Below the pieces are notes generated by a model. The model was not told where the DNA came from and did not search any database. It was given only the letters and a program-made list of their open reading frames with translations. Positions 35,385 through 48,700 of a stretch of 64,000 bases of DNA are shown here, one piece after another. The stretch comes from Oxyruncus cristatus (lineage: Eukaryota; Chordata; Aves; Passeriformes; Cotingidae). The stretch's first letter is position 1; every line of letters begins with the position of its first letter. The translations under genes were made by a program, and so were the position numbers. Location: contig VXAY01004354.1 in assembly GCA_013399855.1 (NCBI GenBank), forward strand, positions 121,472-185,471. The letters run 5' to 3'.

Positions 35385-36650
35385 GTCAAAAGAAAATAAA
35401 AGCATTTAATACAAAATATTTTACCAAAAGGTTTTACAGCAATTTTGTATAGGTGGAGTCTTCTCTTAAAACCCAAAACCACCAGTACAAATGTATTGTT
35501 CCAAAGGGGATTACAAAACTTTCTGCTCAGCCACACAGGAGGTAGGGAGGGCATTTCTCTCATCTGAAAACACCTAAGATGAACTGCAAAGTAACATTCA
35601 GGATCGAGCCTGCAACATCTATGTGAAGGTAACACAGATGTTTTGGGATTAAAACTTCACAGGCTGATATCCCTTTACTCCATAAGGCTTCAATACAATT
35701 CCTAATAATTTGTGGGCATGCCACAGAAATATCTGAGATGCCTGTCAGCTATAGTATATAGTTTTCCCTAATGATGGGAAGCCTGGTGTCAGGGCAGACT
35801 ATGGGGTGTGTTCCCCTGCAAGGAGCAGGCCTTAGGGATGGTTCTTTCTATTCCTGCTCAGTTGCTCCAGGCTGTAGTTTCTGGGACCTGAGGGCAGGTG
35901 TGAACTGGTGCATCCTGGCCCCTCTGGCTGTCCAGTGGCTCAGGGAAGGACAGCACTGGGAGCAACAAGTGGTGCAGCTACCCCAGGATCCCCATCTACA
36001 TTTGCAGCTTCCTCCAGGCTGTTGCCACTTTAACAGGTTCAAAGGGGGCTCATTTTGGAGTGAGTGAGGCCCTTCGGAGACTGACGGCACGATCCCAGCA
36101 GGCCCACAAAGAGCAAGAGATCAAATCGGTCCTTGTTGAGAACCAGCGAGACGCAGCTGGAAGGGAAGGGCAGGAGAGGCTGGGACCCCTGCACAGAGCC
36201 CTGCAGCAGCACAGGCACTTCCCAGCACATTCATTCATTCCTTTGCTTGGCACACTGGGCTGGGCTGGGGACCATTACCTGTGAAGGGAGCTCTTTCACC
36301 ACTGTCGCTGCTCCCTGCAGTAGTGTCCTGTGGGGCTGGGCTCTGCCTGGGCTGCTGCCAGCCATGCAGAGAAAGGCTCCAGCTGATCCCTGGGGAGCTG
36401 GGCTGCCTGCTCCCTGCTTCGTAAAACAACACAACAGCCTTCGAGGAAGATGCAGTGTGGGGGACGAGCTCTCTAGAAAACAAAGCCACATTAACCGGCC
36501 TCAACAAAGCAGCAGTTCTCTTTCCCAGTGGAAGGGCAGGCCAGTGCCTTCCCTCCCCAGGACAGACTGTCTTTCAGGCTCTCTGGGGACACGTGGGAGG
36601 CGCCTTTGCTGTTGTTGCTGTGCTGCCCCAGTGCTGGGCTCCCCGTGCTG
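35385..36650 (-). other. PPIL2: PPIL2 3' UTR
   Basis: This is the sequence downstream, on the - strand, of the PPIL2 stop codon. Reading leftwards from 36650 it is at first GC-rich and becomes AT-rich below about 35760. The end is placed just after an ATTAAA at 35405-35410. No canonical AATAAA is seen on the - strand between 33.3 and 36.6 kb, so the end is inferred, and a more distal ATTAAA at 34922-34927 is possible. Confidence 0.5.
35405..35410 (-). promoter_or_regulatory. PPIL2: Probable PPIL2 polyadenylation signal (ATTAAA)
   Basis: The + strand TTTAAT reads ATTAAA on the - strand. It is followed downstream by T-rich sequence (TTTATTTTCTTTTGACTGC), suitable as a downstream element. It is the best candidate after the stop codon, though a variant hexamer. 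Confidence 0.45.
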
Positions 36651-36744
36651 CTACCAGGAGCTGAAGTCCCCAAAGCCTGAGCTCTTTTTCTCTTTCTTTG
36701 CAGCTGTGCTGGTTGAGGGCCCGTCATCCTCTGCGCTGCGCTTC
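36651..36744 (-). CDS. PPIL2: PPIL2 terminal coding exon
   Basis: One base completes an Ala codon, and 30 codons follow to TAG. The peptide is a Ser/Thr and Lys-rich tail, [20 protein letters not shown], ending [10 protein letters not shown], the end expected for PPIL2. The acceptor is TTTGGCTCCAG. A long + strand open frame over this exon is its antisense shadow. Confidence 0.95.
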
Positions 36745-39700
36745 CTGGAGCCAAAATGAAAACAATTCTCAGGGACTATTTACTCTTCAGTGGGACCAGG
36801 GCAGCTGGATGCCTGTTCTCTCCCAACAACAGCTATACCAGAGCTAGCCTATCTCTGGTCAAGTGGAGAGGAGTGTAAGCTCTGTGCCAGCACGGGGACT
36901 GCAGGGGTTGGACATGGGGGTCCCTGGCAAGCCCAAAAAGAGGGAGAGTGCGTGAGTCTGCGGGGATGGTTTGGGTCAGGCTTTGAACACTCCCAGGAAT
37001 ATGTTCAAAGCACATTAAGTTCTCCAGGCCAGAGCTGAAGATTTAACAGCTGTAATTTTTTAGCACGGTCATGATGAAAACATAAGCCCTGAGTTCTTCC
37101 TACACCTTCTCACCTGCACTTGTGGCAGCAAACGGATTCATGAGGAATTAGGTATAAAGCAGCTGGGCGACCTTTTCAGATCCTTTCCTGGTTCCCAAGC
37201 CCAGCCTGTTGCAGCTGCTGCTGCTGTTTGAGCAGAGTTTGCAACCCCAGGGAAACATTATGCAGCCAGCTCATGTGCTGTGGTTTTATTGTCAGGTATC
37301 AGTAGCTGATAGGGAGAACAGAGAACCCTGAATCTGCCCAAGGCTGTACGGACCAAATCCCCAGTGTCAAGGCAGGCTGCAAGGACTGCTTGGTCCTTTC
37401 AACAGAGCCACAAGTTTGGCCAGTGTTTCCTCTGTAAATACAGTGCAACATGACAGCAGTTTTAAGCTGAACATATTTTAAGGGACAAGCAATATTTTGT
37501 AACTGACACATTTTACTGATACACCAAACTGACCCACCTGGGCTAACATATTTCTGTTCTCCCAGCTATGCAAATGCCTGTAAGTCACAGAGGCACACAC
37601 AAGCTGATTAAATAGCTGCCCAGATCTGTGTATGCATAAATACAGGCCTTTATGCAGACAGACAACAACACTTTTGCCAATGCTTTTAGAGCAGTCTGCT
37701 AAAAATCAAGTGGAAGGCATTTATTTTAATTTTTCCCAAACACATGCTAAGCTGCTGCTCAGTCAGGATTCTGTAGTGTCCTTAGGAAAGAAAACAGTGC
37801 TGCCAATCCTGACAGGAGTACAAAGGTTGTCTGGGAGAGGGTGCTTTAGGATAAGCCTGTCCAACCAGCTGGGTACCCAGGAGCTACTAACCAGACACCC
37901 TGTGCTCCCACAGCAGGCCTGGAAACCCGCTCCCCTTTCTGGCCATTTCAGCTGTTTGTGTGGCTGAACAGGGAACCACATCAGCAGACTGACAGGGGCT
38001 TAGGGAAACTACTTTGTGCAGGGGAGAAGTTGCTAAACAAAAAACATCTCTGTGACCATGGCCTTCAGAAATAGCTGCAGAAAAGGAAGAGGATAAAAGA
38101 CAGTGTGGGAAGTGACACTGTACAGTTCCTCAAGGACTTCTGAGTTCTGGAAATGTATCTACAGTTCTGAAGTCAGCACATGCTGTTAAAGACCAACTTG
38201 GTCACGTTCAAGTGCTAAAAGAAATGCTCAGTTAACTTGTAATCTTGAAAAACAACAGGAGAAGAAACTCTTGACTGTTAGGACTACATGAAGGTGTCTT
38301 TGCTGGCACAGACCGAACATCTGAGCAATGGCACTGAACTGGGTCAGCATCCTGCAGGAAAGGAACCTAAAACACTCAGCAAAGATCAGATAGGCAGGGA
38401 ACTCACGCTGCAGCCATGTTGATGTATTTTCCAATCCCTTGCCGGTACGTTTTAGGAGTCTGGGCCTCCTTCTGTGGTGGGACTACCTCAGCTTTTGTTT
38501 TGGCTGCTTCTTCTTCCTGCTGGAACTTCTCTCTTTCAGCAGTGACCTGTGGGAAGCAAAGGATGCAATCTGTTGCAAGAGAGAGAATAAGGAGAAAATG
38601 TCTACAATTCTTTGAAGCTTTAAGCACTCTAAACTAGCAATCGGCACCGCTGTGATTACAGGGCAGGCTTTAGGAGACACCTCTCAATGGCCGCTGCAAA
38701 CAGGCTGCCTGCAGCCATTACAAAAAGACTCCTTTCTTCTTACCTGCAGCTACCCAGAGCTAGTGTGGGCATTTGAAGGGAAGCCACGGGAAGCTGATGG
38801 CCTGGGCACCACGCCAGACGCAGCTGCAAGAGTAACTCTGCACTGAAAGAGTGATGATGATCATGGCACACAAGGCACAGCTGAATGGCAGATGTTTAAC
38901 CTTAGCTGGCAACCATATGGGCCAGGGGGCTGCCCATGTTCAAAGAAAAGGCATTAAATTACAAAGTTCTCCACAGAAGAGCTTTGGCCTTTCAAATAAA
39001 ACAGCCAACCAACCATCCATCCTCACCTGTGCATCGGCCTCTTCATAGGGATCAACAAAAACAGTTGTTGTCTGAATTCGTATTTCCTCCTGGTAGCAGA
39101 AGAGAAGAACAATAATTCCATCTGCTGATTAAGTTGTGCCATCTCCCCCAGACTGGGTTTTGAGAAGTGTCAGCAGGGTGAGCAGCGCTGCCATGCAAGG
39201 CCACAGCCTCTGGTGCTTCACACGTACCTTGGGACGGTCTGTTTTTGGGTCACTTTCCACGTTCTCCATAGCAGTCAGAGTGTCAAAGCCACCAACCACC
39301 CTAAAAGAGGAAAGACAGGATATCCATCTGTCACAACATTCTCAAAATACTCCCGCACCCTTACATTTAATATATCTAATTTATGGCCATTCTCCAGCAG
39401 ATTTTTAAAACACCGTGCTTGGGGGATGGAAAATCAGCAACTGTATTTGGAAGATCTAAAAAAATGTCATTTAGTATGGAAGGTAAAAACTTTTTCTCAA
39501 ATATGAGATCTGAATTTAAAACTAAGCAGAGCATGGAAAAGTCAAATACCCAGAGGCAAAGCAAAGCCATTTGTCCAAAAACCCTGGAGCCACACAAACC
39601 AGCCAGATGAAGAACAAGTCTCTTTGTTCTTAAACTGTACATGAGACTGCAGACGTTATCAGGAAGAAAGGGAATGGTAACTACAGCATTATAGGAGAGC

Positions 39701-42700
39701 AGTGACAGAGCTGTCTGCACTAACACCAATAACACAGAAAGCACAGGATTGCTGCAGGAGAACATCATGACCGTGAGCTCATGAGGGCTCTGGGAAGGCA
39801 GCAGAGCATCAGGTCACAGCCACAGGGTAATGCTGGGACACTTTTCATTGCAGTTTTTACTTTGGAGGATGTCAGATCCCTGGCCTCTCACCTTTCAAGT
39901 CAACATATCCAAATACTTGCTTGAAAATGTTTAAGGCTGAAGCCTTTCTGAAGTGTTGCATGTTTATTTTCAAAAAAAACAACAACTGTGGAACAATGGG
40001 AAACTTCCAGATAATTATAATCCTGTCATCTTGTCATCCATCCCAGCAAAATAATGGAATAGTGAAGACAGGACATAATTAAGAAAGAAAGGAAATAAGT
40101 AACGGCAATCAACAAGGCTTTGTGGAAAACAGAGTCTGTCAAACAACCTTCTATCACTGAGACAACAGATGTGGTTAACAGGGATAACGGTGTCCATGGA
40201 ACAGACTTCTGGAAGGTGGCTGATACTTTGATTGAGGAACCAGAACGATATGAAGTGAACACAGCACACGTTGAATAAAAAATTGGCTGACAGGTGTCAA
40301 AATCTAATTTTAAACAGGAACCACTGAGTCAATACGTTTCCAGAGGGGTCCTGCTGGGATCAGACCTTGGTCCCAGGCTATTTAACACTTTTATTCACAT
40401 CATCCCCAATTATATTTGAAAACAGCTATTCTTAGAAGAGCAGTAAATAAAGAGGAAGACAGGCTGTTGATGCCACGCGATCCAGATCCATTAGCAAAGC
40501 AGGCTGTTGCTGGACAACATCTGTTTTAGGAGAGCTAAGCCACATGGCCAGGAAACAAAAATACAGTTCATGTCGACAGCCGTGGGACAACGAGAAGCAA
40601 CTGTAATTCTCAAAAACACTGCTCCTGCAGGCAGAGGAGTTTGAGGCCGGGAGCTCAGCAGTGAGGACAGGAGCTGGCCACCGAGGGCCCGTGGGACAGG
40701 GCAATCCTCCAGCCTTCACAGGGGACAGCTGTTTTAAGGCCTGATGGCTGCGATTACTGGGACTCCAGCACCAGCACAGGCAGGCTGTCAAGGGCTGGGC
40801 AGATGAAATGGACGAAAATCAAATTAAATGAAACTGGTGGGGAAAAAAAAAATCAAACTGGTGGAATATGTAGTGTTTTATTGCCTAACTCTGCTTTCAT
40901 AGCAAAGAAATAAGCAATCCCTCAACCAAAACACATGTTGTATTCACAGTCATCTTTATACAGTTGTACCAGAGTATCTCACTGTGTTTCACAGCCCTAC
41001 CCAGTCCTGGCATGGCATCTGCCCAGCCAGCACCAGGAGAGGCCGCTGGCTCTCACCTGACACAGTCTCACCTGATCCAATGGAGAAATACACCTTCTAC
41101 ACCACTCCCCACTGCCCCCTAGGGCTGGGACAGGCACTTAACACAACCAGAAAGACAGAGTCCATCACAGAGAACGAGCCGAGGCAGGTCAGAGAGGGTG
41201 TTCTCAGCACCTGCCCCAGCACAGCTGTCCTTGCTCACATTTCAGTGCTGCTCCCAACTTCACTCCCCATGGGCCTGCTGATGTGCTGTAATCAGGTTGT
41301 GGCTTCTAAGAGCAATTAAAAACCATGTATGCAGGCTAGAACAGCCTCAATCTTCTGCGACTGGAGGGAGCACACTGATGGAGGCTGCACAGGGCTTGAA
41401 GATCCTGCATGAACTTTGGAAAATTCATAACAAAAACTCAATTTTAAAATCTCCCTCCAGGCCAATATCAGATTCACTTATAATACTGGTGATTAACACC
41501 CAGCCTAAGATGTATTCACTGTGTTTTAACTGCCCCAAAGGACACTTCTGATTTAATACTGGAGGATTTTCTAGCCAACAGCTCTACTCATTATCTGCTC
41601 GTATGTTTTCATTTAATTAGGTTCTGATAATTTGAAATGGCCACATCAGCTATGCACTGGCAATCTCAACTGAGTAATCCCTCAGCCCATAGCTAGACCT
41701 CCCACAATAGTAGGTCTAATGCGTTTTGGTGATGCTCCCAGATCTTCAGTCTCTCTGCTAATTAAAATTTATTGGGAATATTTTGTCACTTGTATGTTTT
41801 AAAAGGCTGTGATAGACATGGCATTCACAGGTCAACAGTAAATGATCTAAATAGTCTATTTTGATGTGATTGTTAAAGGGCTAAGGGGGAATAAGACAAA
41901 GTTGTTATGCCTGCAGAGCATGTCATTCTCTTTTCTTCTTCACTTCTTGTCTCTTAAATGGAAAATTGCTTTTTTTTCCCTACACCCCTGCATTCTCCAA
42001 CATTTTGCACAGAGAGTGTCAGCACAGTCAGCTCTCAGTATAGGGTAATGTCTTTAGGCACTGCCATTATACCAATAAAAAATAAAACCTGATTTGAATA
42101 CAAACCACCAGCTGAGAGGAGAGAGCTCTGACCAGAGGGACTGGAAATAATCTACTAGTCACTTTTGTTCAGGGAGCACTTGGGAGCTTTCTCAGGATCA
42201 GGCTAGTGTTTCATCACTAAAAATTAATATCCAAAAAGGACAAGATCTGACAGCAAACAGTTTTTACATCATGTAAAAACTGAACTACACACTAACCAAG
42301 GCAGTCATAGGTGGATACAAAAAAATTGAGTATTTCAACTTAAGGTCTCAAACTGTAAAGGCTTTTCTAAGCTTTCCTCTGATCTAAGCAGAGAGACAAT
42401 GTACATGCAAGCTCTTGAAACGTTACACGTTGTTATTGTCAAACCTCATGATGTTACACTGAAGCACTAAAATCAGCTTGATGAGATGTAATGTGTCAAA
42501 GCCCCTGCACTGGCATTTACAGGAACTGCTCCTCACAGAATGAGGAGACAAACACACCAGAGAAGTTTTGGAGATTCTTTGCCTATCCCACAACACATAC
42601 TCTGGATGTAAGAAGAAAAGCTCATGGACACTTTGCCAAGAAAAAAGCCCATACAAATTATATGTAGAAAAAAAATTAGATCAGTACATAAAAATGTTGA

Positions 42701-45700
42701 AAAAACCCCCAAAACTAAACCTCTAAAGAGAGAGCCATTACTTAATATTATTCTAATATTCAAAGAACTCTATACATCATTTTCAATAAAAGAAAATGTA
42801 GACTCCAGAAGTCCAGCTAATATCTCTTTTTAGTCTTTTCATGTGCTAAACATGTGACACAGACAGTGACAGTTCCCTGTGCTGACCTGTCGGTGCAATG
42901 TTATTTGTGCCAAGCTGGGAGCCAGCAGGGAAGGGAGAAGGGCAGAAACAAATTTGATGTTTTCCCCTGCTTCTGGTTCTATTCCTTTTATAAGGTGCCA
43001 CACCTGGTTTGTCCTAAATTGACTGAGGTTTAAACAGATGTTCGGATGACATCCTCCAGGGGAAAGGGTAACACCTTCAAGACACCATTTATGTTTGAAC
43101 AACCAGTGAAACCAAGAGTTTGCTGTGTGCTTCCAGTAGATGCTGAACGGAGAAAGGATGATCTCAACTATATATTTAGCTCAGCATCCCTAAGACAGCT
43201 TGTATTTTTAGAGGAGCTTGATAAATGTTGCATTACATCTAAGCATGAATGACAAGGTGGGCACATTCAGGGTTTTTTTTTTTCTGTTAGCATAGGAATG
43301 AAAACAAAAATCTGCCCTTAGTCATGCAATTCTGTTTTCTTGAAAACTGAGTAAGTTAGCGCTGGGTATCTTTGCATTTCACATTTAGATATGTTATTAA
43401 AATCTTCCTTCCTGTGTCAAGGTTCCTTTAGGTAACCTAGTAACCTTGCTTCATAACCAGGGCCCATGTCTTTGCATGGTGTTTAAGTGAAGTATCTGGA
43501 GCAGGCTCTATCCATCTGCAATATGCCAGTGAGGGTCTCACCGTACACTAATTAATGCTGCCCCCAAAGAAAAGCACATCTCCCTCGCAGTCTCAAAGAC
43601 ATTCACATGTGGACCTATTTCTCATACTTTTGTTTAGAAAAGAATTATAGGAATTAAGCCTCATGCAGTGCTGGGGATGGCAGCAATCCAGGACGATAGT
43701 TTCTTGGTCAGAGGATGATACAAGAACAATGTCTGGACTATTTAAAAAAGCGCTTTGAACTAGAAAAGAAACCAGAAAGAAACATTGCTGTATGTGTAAA
43801 CACATTCTGCCCTTAGGGTTATTTTTATAAAAAGGAGAACATATATTTATATACACACACACAGAGAACAGTACATACATGCACAAACACGTACAATCAG
43901 GACAAAATGTTTTCTGTGTGCACATTCAATCTGCAATGGAGGGAGCAATTCCAACGTGCAACTAGAATGCAGCCAAAATATCTCCATCTCTCATAAGGTG
44001 AGATATGGTAATAAAGGGTGCTGAAAAAATCAAACAACATTGAAAAAAGCTTTTTGAAGCTCAAACGAGACTCAACAGAAGAACCTGGCACACAAGGACT
44101 TCCCTGCTTTGGCACAGGTCCCTCTCCAGAGACAATACAACTGTTTTGGATATGACAGCAGCCCTCATGCAGCTACAACAGCCCAGTGCTGGTGTGCTGC
44201 AGGAAACCCCAGCCACAGCTTCCAAAGAAGGCCTGGCTTTTTTTCCCCACCTTGCTCTTCCCTCCTATCCTAGTGTCTGGGGAGCAGACTCTGCAGTGCA
44301 AAATTAGGTCAGGCTCCCTACACAGAATCAGCTCTTCTGCTGTCACACAATTTCTCCATTCTTCAGATGTACTAACGTAGAAGAGCAAGAAGAACATGAG
44401 TTTTCCAGCTTAGAAGCCATTGGGATTCACAGATTCAAACCATATAGGGAATGTTGGAAGTGGAAGCCGACACTGTGTTATTTAACCCTACCTGGGTAAC
44501 TGAATAATGCCTGGCAGCTGTTTTATGTAGATAATTGCTTTAGAGGACAAGAGTTACTTTCATCGCCCCAGTCTACAGAACGGCAGTAGAAAGTATTAAA
44601 GAGGTTAAGGAACACTTAAGACAGAGTGATACTGATTCAAGGGAAGAAGTCTCTTCCACAAAAGCATCTGGCAAAGGGAGAAGGGAAGAAAAGAGAAGAC
44701 TAAGCTGAGTGAATGTCAGCTACTGACTGATGCCTCCAATTTGACCAAGCCTGAGGTTTCCTAAACCACCTTGTTCATTATTTCTTGGAACAAGAGAATT
44801 GAAGAATGAGCAGCAGAAACCTCGAGAGACAGTAAAAGTTATCCACCTAAGCAGGTATGTGCAGCCACATACAAAGGAGAAAACTGTCCTCGACGCACTC
44901 ATCTCCTGTCTCAGTTGCCATCTCCTGTCTCAGCTCCCAACAAACACGAATGATACTCTAATAAACACACAGAACTGCTGCTCAGATCACTTCCAGCTTT
45001 GCCACTCTGACCACAACACTGTTCTCTCTGCTCCCTTTACTGCCCTTTGTTTTATCATGTCACATACCTACAATCTGACCTCATTTTCAAGCCCACCATG
45101 CTCTGCTCGTCCTAAATCTCACCCAAGATTCCAAAAGCATTTTTCTCCTCCTGCTGAACACCTTCCACTATTATTTGAAACATGCACTTTTTAACATGTC
45201 TCTTCAGCTTTGGAACAGGCTCCCAAAAAACATCCACAAAGCAATTTCACTTTTTCCTGGGGATTTCTTTTTCTGAAAAAAGTGTAAACTGTTGGTGGAA
45301 GGTAGGCTGAAATGGGTCATTGTCGCAACTTCCCTGTACCTATATGCAGCCTCATTCCTACTTACACAGCTCTCAGGGACAGAGATGTTTCTGAGTGTGT
45401 TTGTAAAGGGTAAAGGTAGCAGGTCTCTGATCCTCAGCAGCTGTGGGACATTGGAAAAACAGAAAACATAATAACAACATGGATGGGATGTGCTTGCATC
45501 TAAATTGCATAAAGCATAGCAGACAGGAATCTGAGCCTATCTGCTGTTTGGCTGTAATGTTCCTGTAGCTCACGCAGATCGCAGCACAGCTGAACTCCGA
45601 ATTGTAGCAAGGTAAGGGTAAGGAGCCCCCCCACAGAGAGCCCAGCGCAGCAGCAGGCAGGACCCTCCCCATGCAGCCGTTTTTCCCCGGCAAATGCTTC

Positions 45701-48700
45701 TCATCCACTCTGTGCAGAGCAGATGCATGTTGGTTGGTTTACATGATTTGAATTTCTAAATTAAACCTCTTACCAGCAAGCTAGAAGCCCAGAAAAGCCA
45801 CCAGTTAGTTTTCGTGTTAATTACATCATTCTCTATGTCAGGAGAAATAGTAATTACTAGAAATGGTAATTACTAATTTAATCTAGGCATATCTGCTAGA
45901 GCAGGAAATCCATGCAGCCTCCAAGGGAAGGCATTCTTCTTACACTCTCTGCCTTTGTTTTTGCTCCCCATCCATGCCAGATTATCTCCTTTCTTTTCAG
46001 TACATCCATCCTCATCACTGCCATGGTGAGCAGCACAATCATGACACGATGCTTTCCCTGTCCTCCAGCTGCACCCTTTTCCTGAGACTTGAAAATTCCA
46101 ATGTACCAAGCCAGACACGTCACCTCTTCACAGTCCCACTGCCCACACCTGGTGTGTTTTCCAAACAACAGCCAAACATCCAACATTATTAGCGGCTCCT
46201 ATGCAAAAAATGTGTTTCAAACCAGTGGGACATGAATAAGATACAGCTCCAGAGAAGGAACCATCAGTGTTCCATCCCACACAGGATCAAAAAAACCCGA
46301 AGAAAGGAGTGCGGAATGGTTGCTCTTTTCTTCTTTTTTGTTCTCCAAAGTATGGAAAACCTGCTGAAAAGTTCTATACAAATTACAAACAGGTCAAGAC
46401 CTTGAATATCTCCAAGATACCTATGTGACATTAACAGGAACCAGAGCCACACAGCAATAGCTGAGTGTACAGTTCAGATCAGAGTATTTAGGTTTTTATA
46501 TTAACTGAAATAAGTAATCCACAAATCCAAATGAAAATCACAACAGGCCAGTAAGCATCCAGTCAAGATAATCCAATTTAACATTGATGGAAACAAAGAA
46601 TCCTGATTTCGTGGGTTCATTCTGTTCTTAAACCTAGATATTATTCCTAGATATGCTTCCCAGACATTATTGTGCTATACAGTCTAAGATCAGATACAGT
46701 CACCAAATCCTGGAATCACCCAGGATCTAAAGTAGCAAACCAAAGTTGAAGTTTCACTAGAGGTACAATCTCTGGCATCTTCTTTTACGGCTTTTAAAAA
46801 CAATGCAGGTAAAAACAGCTGAAGGATTTTGATGACAGAATATAGATCTTAAGAGCTACACACATCAACCTTTTATATTAAATTTTTAGGTAAATTTATT
46901 ATTCAAGAATTCAATTTGTAGATTAATAGAGTGACTGGAATACACATATATATCCCACTATCTTATTTTTTTACATTCTTTGAATTAATCTTTATTTACA
47001 TGCAAGTGAGACCAGCGTAAAATTTACCTGCTCTGTGTTCATACAAAGATGTCACCCAGTTTTCATGTAGGGAGCAAAATGTGATTCTAAACCAACATTT
47101 TTTAAAAAGTTTTTCCATTATATTTCAGCTAAAAATGTTTGCGGTGCTGAGAAAGCAGCACCACTTCTTTATTCTGGCACCTAAGCTCAGATTTCTGTAG
47201 TAACAAAGACAATTCACAAATTAAGACAGTCTTTGTTAGAACTGCAAAAAGCTCTTCTACAGACACTTAACCAGATTTACTTGGGTTGAAGTAATTCCTC
47301 CCTAAAGCGCAATGTACAGTGTGAAACATCATCTGAGCTGTTTTGTCCATAAGGTACTTGAGGTGTCAGATGGTGCAAAGGCTTTTGGGAGCACACTCCC
47401 TGTACCAGTGAGCTCAGCTGCTCTCCAGATTCTTTCCTGGTGAATTATGGTAGAAGTGGAGCCCCCCGGGGAAACCCAGCAAAGACACTGTAGGACTATA
47501 CAGTATGCTCACTGAAGCCAGGCTGCATCCAGAACTAGAGAACAGGCACATTGTTAAGTTGAGCTGTCCTAACCCAAATACTATTTGATGAGGTGGCCAG
47601 CTCAGGTTAACAGCATTACTGTATGGGATTTGAAGGGATTTTTGCAAGGTGGACTTAAATTGTAGCTTAAGTGAAATAGTCTTAAGATCTAGGTAAGGTA
47701 ACTGCTCCAAGAATATACTGGCTCTCAGCTTTTAGTGTTGGAATTTGTCTTATTTATCTGCTTTCAACAAATGACAAGGGAACTTTGAATTTTTCTAGGA
47801 CAGATCTGAGAAAGAAAAAAAGAAATAGATTTCCAAGTCTGCAATTATTGAAGAATCAGTATTGGAACTAACAGCACTAAAATAAAGTGCCATTGCAATG
47901 AAGCATTTTCTACCTCAAGAACTTGCAGGCTGGGAAGATGGGATTAAATATATAACTGTCACTGTACACCACAACTGCATGACATCCAATCAAAGTAAAC
48001 AGCACATGGTTTTATTTTCAATTGCTGACTTCCAAACGGGTAAAACTGAAAAGAATTAAACCCCAAATCTCCATTTAAAAAGACTGTAAGATTCTCAGGA
48101 ACTACCAATACAGCAGGTTAGTAACACTCCCCCCTCCTACCATGCTCTTGGGGATCGCTTCAGAACACTATGCTTGGCTTGGGAAATACCATGTACCTGC
48201 AGCAGTGGAAGCAAAGAACAAACTTTGCCCTCATGTGAGGGCTTCACTGGAAAAGACTTTCAGAAGAGACTCTTTTATAAGGAATGAAGTTCCCTCCCTG
48301 TCTGGGCATTGGCAATATCTTTATGTACATAAAAATATCTTTATGTACATCCATATGTATGATGTACACATAGACATAGAGATTTTATACCAAGAAGAAT
48401 TGTCAGGGATAAAAGACAAGGACAAAAAAGAACAAAAGGGACCAAAGGACCTAATCTATGCAGAAGTTCTATGTTCTGTGCCATGATGAAGAGCAGTCCT
48501 GTCATGACTAATTTTCCGGTTGATGGGTCATAAGAGGATGAAAGCAGTATTAAAGAGGTGATCTCCTGTGTCCCAGCAAATACCAGGCACAAATATTAAC
48601 ATGGTTCATTCCCGTGTTCATGACTCCTGGAGGACCACCCACAGAAGGGAATTACAGCAATGGAAGGAGCAAAAAACGGTACGGTCTGATGACTGGCACC

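Noticed and set aside
35234..35635. 133-codon open frame on the - strand
   Set aside because: It falls across the inferred PPIL2 3' UTR end, in AT-rich sequence, without any protein-like motif.
36133..36759. 208-codon open frame on the + strand
   Set aside because: It lies antisense over the PPIL2 terminal exon and 3' UTR. The - strand exon is certain from its conserved ending, so this is a shadow.
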